Shown here: positions 36,686 through 47,906 of the stretch, piece after piece
How positions within the stretch are numbered: position 1 is the first letter of the stretch
How the letters are laid out: each line of letters starts with the position of its first letter
Origin: Polyporus tsugae
Lineage: Eukaryota > Basidiomycota > Agaricomycetes > Polyporales > Polyporaceae
Assembly (NCBI GenBank): GCA_024305745.1
Contig: JAHRBS010000012.1
Span: 563,001-627,000, forward strand
Direction: 5' to 3'
DNA: 64,000 nucleotides
Notes under the pieces: model-generated
The model's database searches: none
Told to the model about the DNA's origin: nothing
The model's input: the letters and a program-made list of their open reading frames with translations, nothing else
Made by a program: the position numbers and the translations under genes

Positions 36686-38233
36686 TCACTGAGGAGCAGG
36701 GATGGGTATGGGTATATCTTGTGGCTGCTCTGCCTGCGCAGGGGCACCGCCGGGTATCTTCAAGGTGAGAATGCCGTCTTCGAGCTGCACAAAAACGTCT
36801 TCCGGCTGACAACCCAAACACGCACACGCATCCACATCAGAGCTCCACGACAGGGACTTCGAGGGTTCGGAGCGGGCGACGCACCTTCGTCTCGGGGGGG
36901 ACGGCCAGCGTCCTGAAGAACTCCCCGAACTTGCGCTCGCGCACTTGATGGCCTTGCAGGGGGAGCGTTCCTCTTGACACCCCCGAAATGGTGACTTGAC
37001 GCACACGGCTGAACGGGCACACAGACATCGTAATCCGGAGGTCGGCCCCCTTCACGCCAGGCAGCTCGAACATCGCCGTGATGACGTTCTCCTCCGTGCT
37101 GAAGTGGACGTCCGCGCGGATCCCGTACCGCTTCGGCCGCACGGGCTCGAGCGTGAACGGGAGAATGAGGTTGTGCGACACTGGCAGGTCCGCGTCCGCG
37201 TCCCCGCGCGGTGTGGCCTCCGCGCTCCCGACGGCCGCGTCGACGACGTCGACTTGAAAGCTGGTCCCCGAAGATCAAGAGGTTGGAGAGAGGGAGGCAC
37301 ACCCGAACCGACCACGCACCTTGTCCTGGTCCCCGTCGATGCCTGCTGTTGGGCGGTGGAGAGCCCGAGCAGCCCCTCACGCCACGTACTGGAAGCCGGA
37401 CACGACACCCCCATCGGGGTCCCAACCGTGGGCAGCGCACCACCAGTGTGGCTTGCGCTAACGCCGCCCACGCTCGTCTGAGCAGACTGCAACTCACTCA
37501 CATGACGAGATCTCACAGGAGCAGGACCGTGCTGCTGTCCGGAAGGACCAGCGACACCCGCACCCGCGCCCGAGCCGCCAGAGGCGGCGCGGGACTGTGG
37601 ACGACGGTACGGGTGCGCAGAGAGAGACTGAACATGCGCATGCGCCCGCGCGGGCGGCACGCGGCCCCCCGTCCCTGGACCCGCCGCGGTCGCGGGTCCG
37701 GGGCTCGCGGCGGCGGAGGAGGACGACGCGCGCCGCGAGGTGTCGACGTGCAGGGGCGGCGGCTTGGACGCGCCTCGCCGCCCGCTGCCGCCGCGCGACG
37801 AGCCTGAGCCGGGGCGCTCGCCCGTCGCACTGGCCTGGACGAAGTCCTCCTCTGTAATGGTCTCAAAGCGATACTGGGGCTGCTGGGGCGTGCGCGCGGG
37901 TGGCTGCACATGGATGGTCTGGTGGGGAGCGTACTGCTGGCGCTGCTGATGCTGGTGCTGAGGCTGAGGTTGCTGGTGGAGTTGTTGTTGCTGAACTTGG
38001 TGCTCTTGCGGCGGTGAGGGCTGGGCGTGCTGAAGAAGTGGAGGCGGAAGTTGCTGAAGCTGGAGTTGAGAGGGCGATATTTGTTGAGGTTGAGGTTGAG
38101 GATCTTGAGGTGGCTGCTGCTGAAGCTGGAGACTTGGATCTTGCTCTGATGTTGCTGACGCTACTTCCCAAGCGTACACACGCGGGGTTGCAGGATTGGA
38201 GTATTCCACATACTGGTGGTAGGGGAATGACAT
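36686..38233 (-). CDS. Hsp20/alpha-crystallin protein with long Q-rich N-terminus
   Basis: Small heat-shock family chaperone. Minus-strand exons 38233-37320, 37260-36885 and 36805-36686 give 470 codons (469 aa), about twice or more a usual Hsp20. Residues about 30-120 are a Gln/Pro tract (SLQLQQQPPQ; HQVQQQQLHQQPQPQHQHQQ), followed by a Gly/Ser/Ala-rich basic region to about 290. The alpha-crystallin domain follows: LEPVRPKRYGIRADVHFS, then MFELPGVKGADLRITMSV, then FGEFFRTLAVPPETK joined to PEDVFVQLEDGILTLKIP. The I/V-x-I/V-like C-terminal motif appears as IPIPIP. The intron before PEDVF falls at a family-typical point. The frame is open to 38392, but the ATG at 38233 starts the fungal-like sequence. 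The Q-rich region could mediate assembly or condensation; that is inference. Confidence 0.88.
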
Positions 38234-38852
38234 TGTCACACACACTAAGGCCGCAGCCAACGGGACGAGCGCGCTGCTGCAGGTAGGTGGGATGGGGAGA
38301 GGAAAGAGGTGGGGGAACGCGTCTTTGTGTACATGTACCCTCGTCCTTTTGTGGCGGCCCCGACGGCGGTGACCAGGCCGTGACTCACACACCCCGCCTT
38401 TCCCCGCCTTCCCGATTTAACCCCTCTTGCCATCTTGGGCTGTGCCAGCTCGCACGGCTTCTCCCGATTCTCCCTAATATGGAACTCGTCGGGTCCCGAA
38501 CAGGAAATAGATCCCGCCCCGCAGGCGCACCTGCATCATATGACACGTCGGGCAACAGCCGCAAGGCACATTCTGCACCGCATATCAGGCTTCTCATGCG
38601 CACGGCGCGCGGCGCGTCATTGTGCCCCGCTTATTATTCGCCAATTATGGAACTACAGTCAGATTTGTTGCGACCATCGTCGTGTATCCTTGGGAACGTG
38701 CGTCCGTTACTCGGCGCGAACTTGGAACGACGTCTTGAAATCTGAAAGGATGTTGTTGAAACTTGAAGTATGGGGGAGGGTTCAGGACGGTTCACCATCC
38801 ATGGCCAGCGGACACATGATTCAGAGCCAAAACATAAACACCATGGCTCAGA
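38234..38852. promoter_or_regulatory. Upstream region of the Hsp20 gene
   Basis: About 620 bp between the Hsp20 start and a tRNA gene. It contains one CCCCT stress-response-like core (about 38419) and C-rich blocks (cccgcctttccccgcctt). I found no clear heat-shock element of alternating GAA/TTC triplets near the start codon. Confidence 0.35.
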
Positions 38853-38923
38853 TGCATTAAGAGGGAATCGAACCCCCGGCGGGTCGATGGCAACGACCCA
38901 GGTTACCACTACCCCATTAATGC
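38853..38923 (-). tRNA. tRNA-Gly(GCC)
   Basis: The minus strand folds into a complete 71-nt cloverleaf: acceptor GCATTAA paired with TTAATGC plus discriminator A, D arm with AGTGGTAA, anticodon stem GGTCG/CGACC around loop TTGCCAT (anticodon GCC), short variable loop, and T arm GGGGG/CCCTC around TTCGATT. It has no intron. It sits about 100 bp from the start of the next plus-strand gene. Confidence 0.95.
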
Positions 38924-39022
38924 TATACGATGTGAGCACAAAGTAAATATTATATAGTGTTTTTAGGGCACTAGGGTCTTGAATTGGAGAGGAGTTGTGA
39001 GTGGCGGTCCCGAAAATCCGCC

Positions 39023-40492
39023 ATGTCTGTTTCCCCTCCCATTCGGCGATTGTCCACAAGCTCCAGCAGCAGGGAAGACCTCATATATCAGTATGAAGCG
39101 GAAGAGGAGCGCATCATCAACATCCTCTCCAGAAAGCTAGAGCAGGTCAGACTTTCCAGCGCCAATGCTTTGGACACTTGACTGACTCGCTCTTCCGCGT
39201 AGCTGCGAGAGGAGAAGATTGAGCTAGAGAATGTCCTCGAGGCGGAGTCAGAGTCGCATGTCAACAGGCTTTCTCGAGAGCTCTCTGCTTTACGTTTGGC
39301 CCAACAGCAGCAGCAGCAGCAAGCGGGTCCGTCTCATGTGAACGGGAGCGGCAGCGCATCCCCGCAAGACATCAGAACGGTCCCGCAACATACGCATCTC
39401 CTGAGCAGAAGCAATGGCGATCCCTCTCAAGACACCATTCTCGATGCGCTGAGACGGGAGAACGAGGCATTGCGAAGTCGTCTAGTCGAGACGGAGCAGG
39501 ACTTCATACGAATATCGCGGTTGAACGAGCTGTACAGGGAGGAGCTCATACAACACCGGCGAAGGGTGAGCCATTCATTACGTTTGTTTTACCAAATCAT
39601 GTCCTACATTGCCGTGTAGCTTGGTTTGCCCGTGGACAGCCTCATAGGGTTACCCCAACCCGAGCCATTCTCCCAACCCATGCACCGTCGGTCGAGCACC
39701 GGCAGTTCTCCTTCAAGCTCCATCCACATCCCTTCCAATCCCTCGCATCCCATCAGACATGCAGCCGCCGTTCCAATCCCGCGCCCGCCCTCTCAAATCC
39801 GACGCCCCACTAACATCATCTCGTCCGAATCCACCACTCCCCTCTCCCACTCCCCGTCCTCCACCAGCACCTCCCCATTCCCGTTTTCCCCCCTCACCAC
39901 GTCCCCCTTCCCCACGAGCTACACGAGCGCAGTAACGGCCCTCACGACGCCGCCCTCCATCGGCTCCGTCGCGGTCAGCCCCCCAACGTTCACCGCAGGC
40001 GGCGCGCGCATGCTGTCCTACCCCTCTGTGCCGCCGCCCTCCCTCTCATCCTCCTTCGGCTCCCCCTCTACCTCCCTGCACCACGCCGGCCCGATCCCAT
40101 TCGCATCACGGGACCACGACGGGACGCCCTCGCCCGTGGAGTCCTTCCACAGCCGCCGGAACTCGTTCAACAGGCGCGGAAGCTTCGAGCGGCGCGTCGC
40201 CGAGACCGGGAGCCTCCAGCGCCGCGGACCGAGCCAGAGCCAGAGCCGGCGGGAGAGCGTCGAGCGCGGGGGGCGCGTCGCGGAGACGGGCACGCTCGTC
40301 CCGCGGCACCGCGCGGACAGCTTTGGGCTCCCGGTGCAGGAGATTGTCGAGGACGCTGACCCCGCTCCCGCTCCCGACGCGTCTTCTGAACCTGCACCTG
40401 CCTCACCTCATGCGAATGGTGACAACGGCGCTGACAGACGCGATGGGGAGGGGGAAGGCACGCCGGCGCGAACCCCGCAGCCGACGTCGTGA
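39023..40492 (+). CDS. Coiled-coil, Ser/Pro-rich protein of unknown function
   Basis: Three exons, 39023-39145, 39203-39565 and 39620-40492, give 453 codons (452 aa). Residues about 15-160 carry heptad-like segments predicting coiled coil (YEAEEERIINILSRKLEQ, LREEKIELENVLEAESE, LRRENEALRSRLVETEQD) with a poly-Gln run near 75. The C-terminal two thirds are Ser/Pro/Thr-rich and likely disordered, with two related Arg-rich blocks (FERRVAETGSLQRR and VERGGRVAETGTLVPR) that look like a degenerate internal repeat. No enzymatic motif is visible. An in-frame ATG at 38984 would add 13 residues; 39023 is preferred because it is preceded by a purine-rich context. Possibly a scaffold or cytoskeletal adaptor. 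Confidence 0.78.
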
Positions 40493-43400
40493 TCTTGCGC
40501 TGGGTAGGGTCCGTTTTGCGTGGTCTAATGACAATGTGGTGGTCTCCTCGTAATCCAGGTCGTGTGGTCCTGTACAGTTCTCGAAGAGGTGCGCCAGTGT
40601 ACGACTAAGAAAGCGTGAGGCTTTGACTTTCATCTTCTCCTTCTCTGGCCGTTGTACTATAGCGCGTACGGTACTGTTTGGAATGGATCACATAATGCTG
40701 GCTCTTCACCTTGCCTTTCCCGCGGTTGGCTTCTAGGACCCTCCTGAAGGCAGAGTTCAATGTTAACATTCATCTTTGATAATTCCCATTAGGCGGCTCT
40801 TACGTTGTAATCGCTAATATTTACTGCAGCGTGCGTCAGAGGAAATGGATAGAAGACGGTGAGTACACCTCCATGTCATCAGCGGCGAGTGCGCGGCGCT
40901 GTTCTCCATGCTTACAGTACTTCTTTCCAGGGCCTGGAGCAACTGGATATCATCTTGCCGTGGCCAGAGCCGGCCATACTGATGCCCTCGTGTATTCCCT
41001 CGTGGTGCTTCAATGATGAGCTACGTCGCCGGAAAGCCGAGGCGAGAAAGGCATGTTGCACGCTTCTTTATGAGCCTTCCTTCTGCCGTATTCTCAGAGC
41101 GTCTTCGTTCTCAACTGTCAACTACAGCCCACGGTCGACCTGCCCTGGAACTTCCCCCGAGTTCGCTGTTCAGTGCATGCTCGGACGCAGCCTCCGAGCC
41201 GGCTCGGAAACCCAATCACAACGCCGACTGCTGCGGGGGCCTCCCTAACCCCCACACTAGTGCACGGCACTGAACGGTTCTCTCCCTCTGAATCCCACAT
41301 CCATTGTGTATGTTGTACACCGTACGCGCCGCGCGACTGAGGGTTGTGCGAGAGGAGGCCGATTGCCTTGAAACGCTTGGCGCAGATCACTCTCACGTGG
41401 CCGCGGGGCATGCGAATGGAAGAGACGTGGTGAGTGCATCCTTACATACTTGCTCCTTACATACTCACTCGCACTTCTCGCAAACGCAGATGGGCTTACT
41501 GCGGACTCGAAGGCTCGAAGGCTATTACCCAACTTCTGCTCCCATCACGGATCATGCGATGAGGCGACTGCAGTCTCCGGCCTCTGAACCTCGGAAACGC
41601 GCCCTTGTCCAGCCTCCGTACGCGTTCTGCCGCCGTCAAACTGTATGTTGCATCGTGCACGCACGGCAGACGCTCAGATGCCGCCGGGACAACTGCCGCC
41701 GGCCAGTGGCCAGCACTCCAGCGGCGTGGTGGCATCCCAACTCGCGACCGCCAACACGGACGACGTTGTGGCGCCGGCGCGGTATCCGCTATCACCTTGC
41801 AGCCCAGCCTGTGTGCGTGCGCAGCATTGCGAGTGGCACGTCCGTTGGGGAAGCAGCGCCGTGGCCGTCCGATGCGGTGCGGGACGCTTGTTAGAGTTCA
41901 TAGGACATAAGTTAGGAGGCAGAAGCCTCGCGCGGGCGCTGAAGGAAGGACATCCGCGCTGTCGCCGTCGACGTCGTGATCTGCGGAGGCTTTTTGCAGC
42001 GCCTCCGGCCACCCACTGGCAGCGCGAGGATACCAATCGCAGCACCGGCGTTACGAACGCAAACCGCTTCTCGTCTTCGCACGACGCCACCCGCCACCCA
42101 TGGTCCGAATGCATACGATTCAGACCTCGCCAAGAAGACTGATGCCAGAGCCAGCTGGACATGTACGTATACGGGCTCAGGTCGTGCGTTGTGCGGGCGC
42201 AGTGCCCAATACTAGTGTTCGCTGTTGCCCGTTGGCGCAGACGGGCTCCCGCGCGCGCTGGTCACTTGCCCCTCGCTTCCGACCGCTTCCCCGCCTGTCG
42301 CTTCGCTTGGCATGGCAGATTCCCTGAGCGGACGACGCGATACGCACGCGCGAGAGGCGACCGGGGTCAAAGTGAATGGGTTTCGCTCGCGGTCGACAGC
42401 CATCGCTATCGATAGAAGCCTCGGAGTGTCACCGGGCCGGGCAGCTGAGAGCCTGGAGGTCGCGTCGGCACACGATAGCCATTTCTCGTTCTCGCCCGGC
42501 CTCTGGTCTTAGAGGTGGTGCGCGGATGCCATCATGCAGGCCACCTATACGCTTGTTGGGCTATACGTTTACGGCGTCACGCAAGCGCGTAGGTGGTCAG
42601 TTGATGGCACTGGATGACAGGATGGGCTGGAGAAGAACCGTCGACCGTCATCAATGCAATCACGAATTGTGGGTCGGTGGAGCTTCGGTCCAGCGTATTT
42701 TTGTCATTCGAAGAATCGAAGTCGATGGAAGGGCGTATGGGCTCGTCGGGCTCGAGCTGGGTCGGGCTTGATACAGAAGCTCGTGGCCAGGCCGTCGGGA
42801 GAAGACGTAGCGAGGTAAGCATTGTGACATCGTCCAGGCTGATCGCGGTTGATTAGGCTGCTACATAGCAACTCCCGCTCTGAACACGAGGGGCTCGGGG
42901 ATGCGAGTTGGTTGTATGGAAGAGCGTGGCGGGATGATCCGCAATGGCTAGCGCAGTGGAGTTGGAGTTATCGTTGCTTAATGGGTTTATGTCCCGCCGG
43001 ATCGCGACATCTATATTGCAATCGTCGCCACACTCTACACGTTGCGGGCTTCAGCCCTACTTACCTCCTTCAAGAAATGCCACCGGGACCCAAGGATGCG
43101 TGGCGCCACGAGCATCGGGATTCGTCGCTTTGTTGATCAGTTGAACACCGCAGGAGCGTTTGTTTGCGGGCCATTGCGGCGTTCGGTGGATGGCGTCTGC
43201 GACTGCCATTCATTTCGTGGCCAATGAGCGCGAAGGCGAGTAAGAGTCGGATTCGCGCTTGATGAGCAGTTTTGAGCGCTGCGGTGGCATCTTGCAGACA
43301 GTCCAGCGCCTTTGTGTAAGTTCATCCTTGGTTTTCCAGTGTGCCAGCGATCCGACGGCCGGTCGCAATCAGTACCGCTATTGAGGTTCTTGCGGTAGAA

Positions 43401-44168
43401 ACCTTCCATGTGTCAGATAAAAAGCCAGGTGGATGGGAAGCGTACATCGGTGTTCCGTGTAGTAGGTATGGGCCTTCGGGGAATGGTCATGGGTCTTTTG
43501 CTCTGGCCAGGTTCTCAGGTTCCCGAGCCGCAGTCGACTGTTGGGGGAACGTACGAGCTCATTCAGAGGTAGATATCAAGCCTCAAGGAGAGCCTGTTCG
43601 CGATTAGGCCGGAGGTTACGCGCAAGCACCGGTCCCGGGGTATAGGACAGGGTAGCACGATTACAAGATACGGCGACGCAGATAAGTAGGGTACAGTCGT
43701 TACCAACGGGGAGCACAGCGGCCAAGCGCGCATGCACAGCTCGCCCGATCGAGGACTGCTCGTGTCCGGAGTCGGAGCGATGCAGGATGGATGATGGGTG
43801 ATGGAAAAAGGGTGATCTCCTCCCTCAGGAGGACGGGCCACAGAGGAAGTTAGATGTGGCGAGCCCGCGCGGTGAAACAGATGAGGAGACCGCGGGTGAG
43901 GACGGAGGGGAGAGCGAGGGTGGCTGGAGGGAGGCGGATGCTGTCATTCATCCAGAACCACTCGGATTCGACTTCGATTCCCGCGTGGCCGAAGCGTGTC
44001 TCGCGTCTCCTCCGCCTTGTATAAAACTCCCTCTCCGATCCCGCTGTCTCGCCCCGTCCGCCCGTCCAAGCCCTCGAGCCCCTCTCCATCGTCACTCTCC
44101 GCCTCCTACTATTCCTTCTCCTACACTGTCCTCGGAAACTTGCCAACTACCCCGCGCTACCACACATC
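40493..44168. other. 3.7-kb gene-poor region
   Basis: No gene could be assembled. Around 40830-41300 there are exon-like pieces with a donor (gtgagt, about 40860) and acceptor (ttccag), but every splice combination tried hits a stop quickly. This may be a decayed gene. The rest (41.3-43.9 kb) has short overlapping open frames on both strands without protein character. No terminal repeats of a transposon were recognised. Confidence 0.4.
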
Positions 44169-44713
44169 ATGGCAGCTGTCGCGTCCTGCTCCTCCACCTC
44201 TTTGTGCACAATGCCTTCGCCACAAGACGCGTCCAGCGCGAGCGCACCAAAACCCACCTTCGCGCTCGCCAAAATAAAAGGCGACGTTTGTCTCGTCCAA
44301 GGTGAGCCTCGCGCAGTCACCATGACGCGCCAGAATGAACTCTCACCGTGGCGCTCCGTCCCGTTCCTCCAGTGCCCCACGACTCCCCCGCGCATGGAGG
44401 AATGTCCTCCGCGCTCATGGCCGCCGACGTGCATGTCTTCCGCCACGAATTCATTACCCTCTTCCGGTACTCGCATCGCGCCACCGTCCACCCCGCGGAC
44501 ATGCACATCCTCGAACCCATCGACGACCGTGCGACCCTCTACGAGGAGGACAAGGGCACCGTCTTCCTCGCCCGCGACGTCATGGCCAAGCTCCAGAAGT
44601 TCACCATGGACACCCGCCGCCCCGGTGTTGGTCGCTACTACCGGCCGCGCCAGTCGAGTTCCATGTCTTTGTCGCGGCCGGTGCACTCGCCAACCCGCGG
44701 CGTGCGATCATAG
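44169..44713 (+). CDS. Hypothetical protein
   Basis: Two exons, 44169-44301 and 44373-44713, give 158 codons (157 aa) with good splice signals (GTGAGC donor, CTCCAG acceptor). The N-terminus is Ser/Ala-rich. The centre looks folded: ADVHVFRHEFITLFRYSHR, then VHPADMHILEPIDDRATLYE, then GTVFLARDVMAKLQKF. No family was recognised. A pyrimidine-rich leader with a TATAAAA-like element (about 44020) precedes the start. The C-terminal 35 residues are low-complexity, and a further downstream exon is possible. It lies in a gene-poor region. Confidence 0.5.
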
Positions 44714-46009
44714 CCATCTTCGCGCGTTTTGCAGGAACCCGCGACTGCGTTGTTCGCGACTTTGTCGCGAGCCGGACGCGGTGGTTGGTAGGCGGTGTAG
44801 TGTCAGGCTGCAGATTAGGTTTGACTGCGCGGGCTCACCGGTCTCCTAGACTTTGCTTGCATCTATCCGTTTACGCGTCCACATTCCTCTATGACTCCCT
44901 ACACTGTATTGCTAGGTCATCTGTTGTGTTGCTTTACTGTATAGCTATAATTGTTTAGTTGCAAACCTCGTCCCAGTTACTTGCATGCCCTAATTTATTC
45001 CACAGCCAATGACATTCACGACGCACCTCTCATCTCCGCACCCTTCCTGCGCGTCGGGCGCAGATCGCGTGCGCCCCCACGCCCCGTGTATCGCGTTTCG
45101 GGTGGCGTCCCTGACTCCGTGTTCCTGTATGAAGTGGACGTCGAAGATGTTGGCCCGAACATGCAGGAACAACGTGTTGCTCGCTGCTCCGTCGAACGAT
45201 GAACGGGCTGTTCTGTTCCAATCCAGCACTGCTTTGACATAGGGCTCGAGATGCGCTGAAGATGCGTAGATGCAGGCACTGTCGATCATTTCCGTTATGA
45301 ACGTTAGGATCGAGTGATCCATTGACCGCCGGAGTCAGGTTACGTTCCGGCTGGGAGGCTTCGCCGCAGCAACGTTCTCTCATATTCGGGCAGTCTAGGT
45401 CCGGAGTGTGCGATGAAGATGCAGACCGGGACCGAGGAAGAGAGGTTGAACGACAGAACTCTGCTGGGATGTCAAGGAAGTCGAGGACATGGCGGGCCGA
45501 AAGAACGAGAACAAGAACAAGATCGAGGAGATATATGAAAGTATGGGAGGTGGACCGGTGAAGAGGCTGTTGGTGACGGCAGGTAACGACACTGGTAATC
45601 TATCTTCGCCTACGCTTGCTCCATTTTGGGGTAGCGGTGGCAGCATGTGTATCCCATGCTCAGAGAGTGAGCAACAAACATCATGGCCTCTATGATGCCT
45701 CACATGCACAACCAATAAGTGTCGGAGGACTCATCGAATATGTTGAAAACCCTGAGAGCACGCACGATGACCCCCGGTGCGCATACTGCGGAACAGGCGT
45801 AGTTCACGGATACCTTCATGATGCCATTAGGTTCGTGCCGCGGCCCTTCAGCCCGAGCTACGGTAAAATCCAAGCCCCACAGGCAAGGCTCCACCGCACG
45901 CAAATGTTGAGGTTGTCCACTGGACAAAACCCATTCGCCGTCAGCACGCACCGCCATCACGGACTTGGAACAGACAAGAAACGTCGCGGACCACTCACAA
46001 CCATGCTCT
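44714..46009. other. Intergenic region with unassigned open frames
   Basis: A minus-strand frame at 44990-45322 (110 codons) and a plus-strand frame at 45489-45695 look slightly protein-like but have no recognisable domain and do not join into a gene. The end of the adjacent pseudogene may reach into this stretch. Confidence 0.35.
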
Positions 46010-46800
46010 CCGTCGGGATCTCGAGCTCGCACCCGAGCGGGAAGAAACCTGCGTGGTCGTGATCGTGCACTTGTTTAGGCCGAGGACCTTGTCCCCAAGC
46101 TTGTCCTTCGTGACCGAGTACCCCGCGCTGTCCTTGTCGCGGTCAAACGGAATCGTGAGCTTCACGTGCGCGCCGTCGCCCGCCGCGGACGTGCAGTCGA
46201 TGTGCACGCGCATGTCCTCCTTCGCCCCCCGCTTCACTTGGTCCTGTGCAGCGAGAGGTCAGTGCGCAATCCTTCGTTTGTGACACATATATGTAGCACC
46301 GGGAAGGCACGCACAGGCAGGTCGATGATGTCGAAGACGTCGAACGAGCCCTTAGCGTCCGCGAGCGCGAACAAGCCCTTGTCGCGACGTCGAGCTTGCC
46401 GATGAGGAGCCCGCCGACGAGGCCCTATGCCATCGCGAGGCGCGGCGCGGCGAACTGCTTCGTCACGTTCGCAGGGAAGGAGTGGCACGCGGCGCTCGGG
46501 CACGTCGTGAACCCGAACCCGTCCTAGTCGAGGCCGTTGAGTGGGTTTTGAATCGCGTCGACCTTGTTCGGGCTTTCTGCTTGATGGAGGAGTCGTCGAA
46601 CTGCGGGTTAGTACATGGCAGGTAACAGGTGAGTACTGGTGAGTGGGCGTAAAGCGGGTTGGACGAGATGGATGGATAGGACGTACGTTGATGACCTTGT
46701 TCGCGCATGCACAGTTTCCCGGGGCGCGTCGTAGGAGAGAAGCTGGCCGCGTCGAAACAAGAACTACAAGAGCAACGGGAGCGAAGATCCAGAATATCAT
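46010..46800 (-). pseudogene. Decayed secreted-protein gene
   Basis: Reading the minus strand from an ATG at 46800 gives a signal-peptide-like start (MIFWIFAPVALVVLV), then CANKVIN, a normal intron, and FDDSSIKQK. From there the coherent protein continues only by changing frame: a block with NGLD, a TAG stop, DGFGFTTCPSAACHSF, LAMA, a second TAG stop and GLVGGLLIGKLDVA. After another frame change come KGLFALADAKGSFDVFDIIDLP, an intron, and DQVKRGAKEDMRVHIDC to LGLNKCTITTT. A last frame change leads to GFFPLGCELEIPTESMV. At least three frameshifts and two in-frame stops mark it as dead. Both stops could be CAG to TAG changes. The family is unknown; the intact ancestor was probably an extracellular protein. 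Confidence 0.72.
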
Positions 46801-47906
46801 AGCTATAGCTTAAATAATTGAACGGAACGCGTGCAACAGACACAAACGCGAAATGGCAAATTCGAACGAAGAATCCGCGAAACGAGAACGAGGAGGTTCA
46901 CTTGCACAGCAGACGGGGAAAGACTTGCGGCTGGCGACGATCCACCTTAAGCTTTATATACCGCGATGCCAAGCCCTGTCGTCGTCGCGGGGTTCGACCG
47001 GGCTTGGTTGGTTGCCTTTGTGCAGATTGTACGCCCGATTGATGCACTTGTAGTATGAAAGAAGGTAACCCATGTACTTACTTATGCGCTGGCTGCCAAC
47101 ACCTGCACGAGGCTGTGCTGGGCCGACTGATGTTAATGTCAAGGCGTTTTCTGACATCTACCAAAGCTCGGGGATGGGAGCGTTCATGACGTGGTGTCTC
47201 GATCAAGGTATGTGTTGAGATTTCTCAGGTGGAACTCTGGTGGTCCGAGGTGCACCCCACAGTCGCCGGTCGCGAGATATCTGCGAATTTGAAGTTGGCG
47301 AGATCACCTGTCATGGAAAGTGAATCTACACTATACAGGCTACGGACAACTTGAAATACAGGTACTTACTCTGTTCCAATTGCATGCGCGGATGCATCCG
47401 ACGCGACGCAACGCAACCATGTTGCAATCATGTGTGATCGGTTATTGAACCATCAATGTGACCACGATTCGCGTATGAGCATAGTCAACAACGACGTCGA
47501 AGGCTACTAGCACACTCAACTGCTCTGAGTCTCAGCATGCGGATGGTTGTCCCTGTCGAAGAAGGTGGGCGTCAGTCTAAAACGGCACAGCCTGCTGCAG
47601 CGCTGAGCCAGTGCTGAGCCGCGACAGGTCATCGAGCGTGGCGTCCGCGTCTCGAATAGGATGATAATAATGGAAGTGTCCATTCCATATGATCGCACAC
47701 GGGTAAAAGAAAAAAAGGACGAGTATGTATAGTGAATAGATCTGGAGCCAATGCGCAAGCGCACAGCCCAGATGGAGGACAATCTAGCTAGGTGCCAGGA
47801 ATCGATATTCGGCGGCCAAGGTAAAGGCGAGGCGATGAGAGGCCCGCGCGACGAACAGGCGAACGAAGAATGTGAACAACAGCGAGGCGGCGGAAGAGGG
47901 GCCTCA
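46801..47906. other. Gene-free region between the pseudogene and the ChAPs gene
   Basis: About 1.1 kb. No gene, tRNA or repeat was recognised. A GGGTTCGACC string near 46990 resembles a tRNA B box but has no cloverleaf around it. Confidence 0.45.

Noticed and set aside
37052..38392. 446-codon open frame extending the Hsp20 gene at both ends
   Set aside because: Upstream residues before 38233 look like translated leader, and the 3' part reads through an intron; the spliced model restores the alpha-crystallin domain.
44990..45322. Minus-strand open frame starting MDHSILTFITEM
   Set aside because: Some protein-like composition but no family, no partner exons and no clear promoter; left unassigned.
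46985..47000. GGGTTCGACC as a tRNA B box
   Set aside because: No acceptor, D or anticodon arm can be folded around it.
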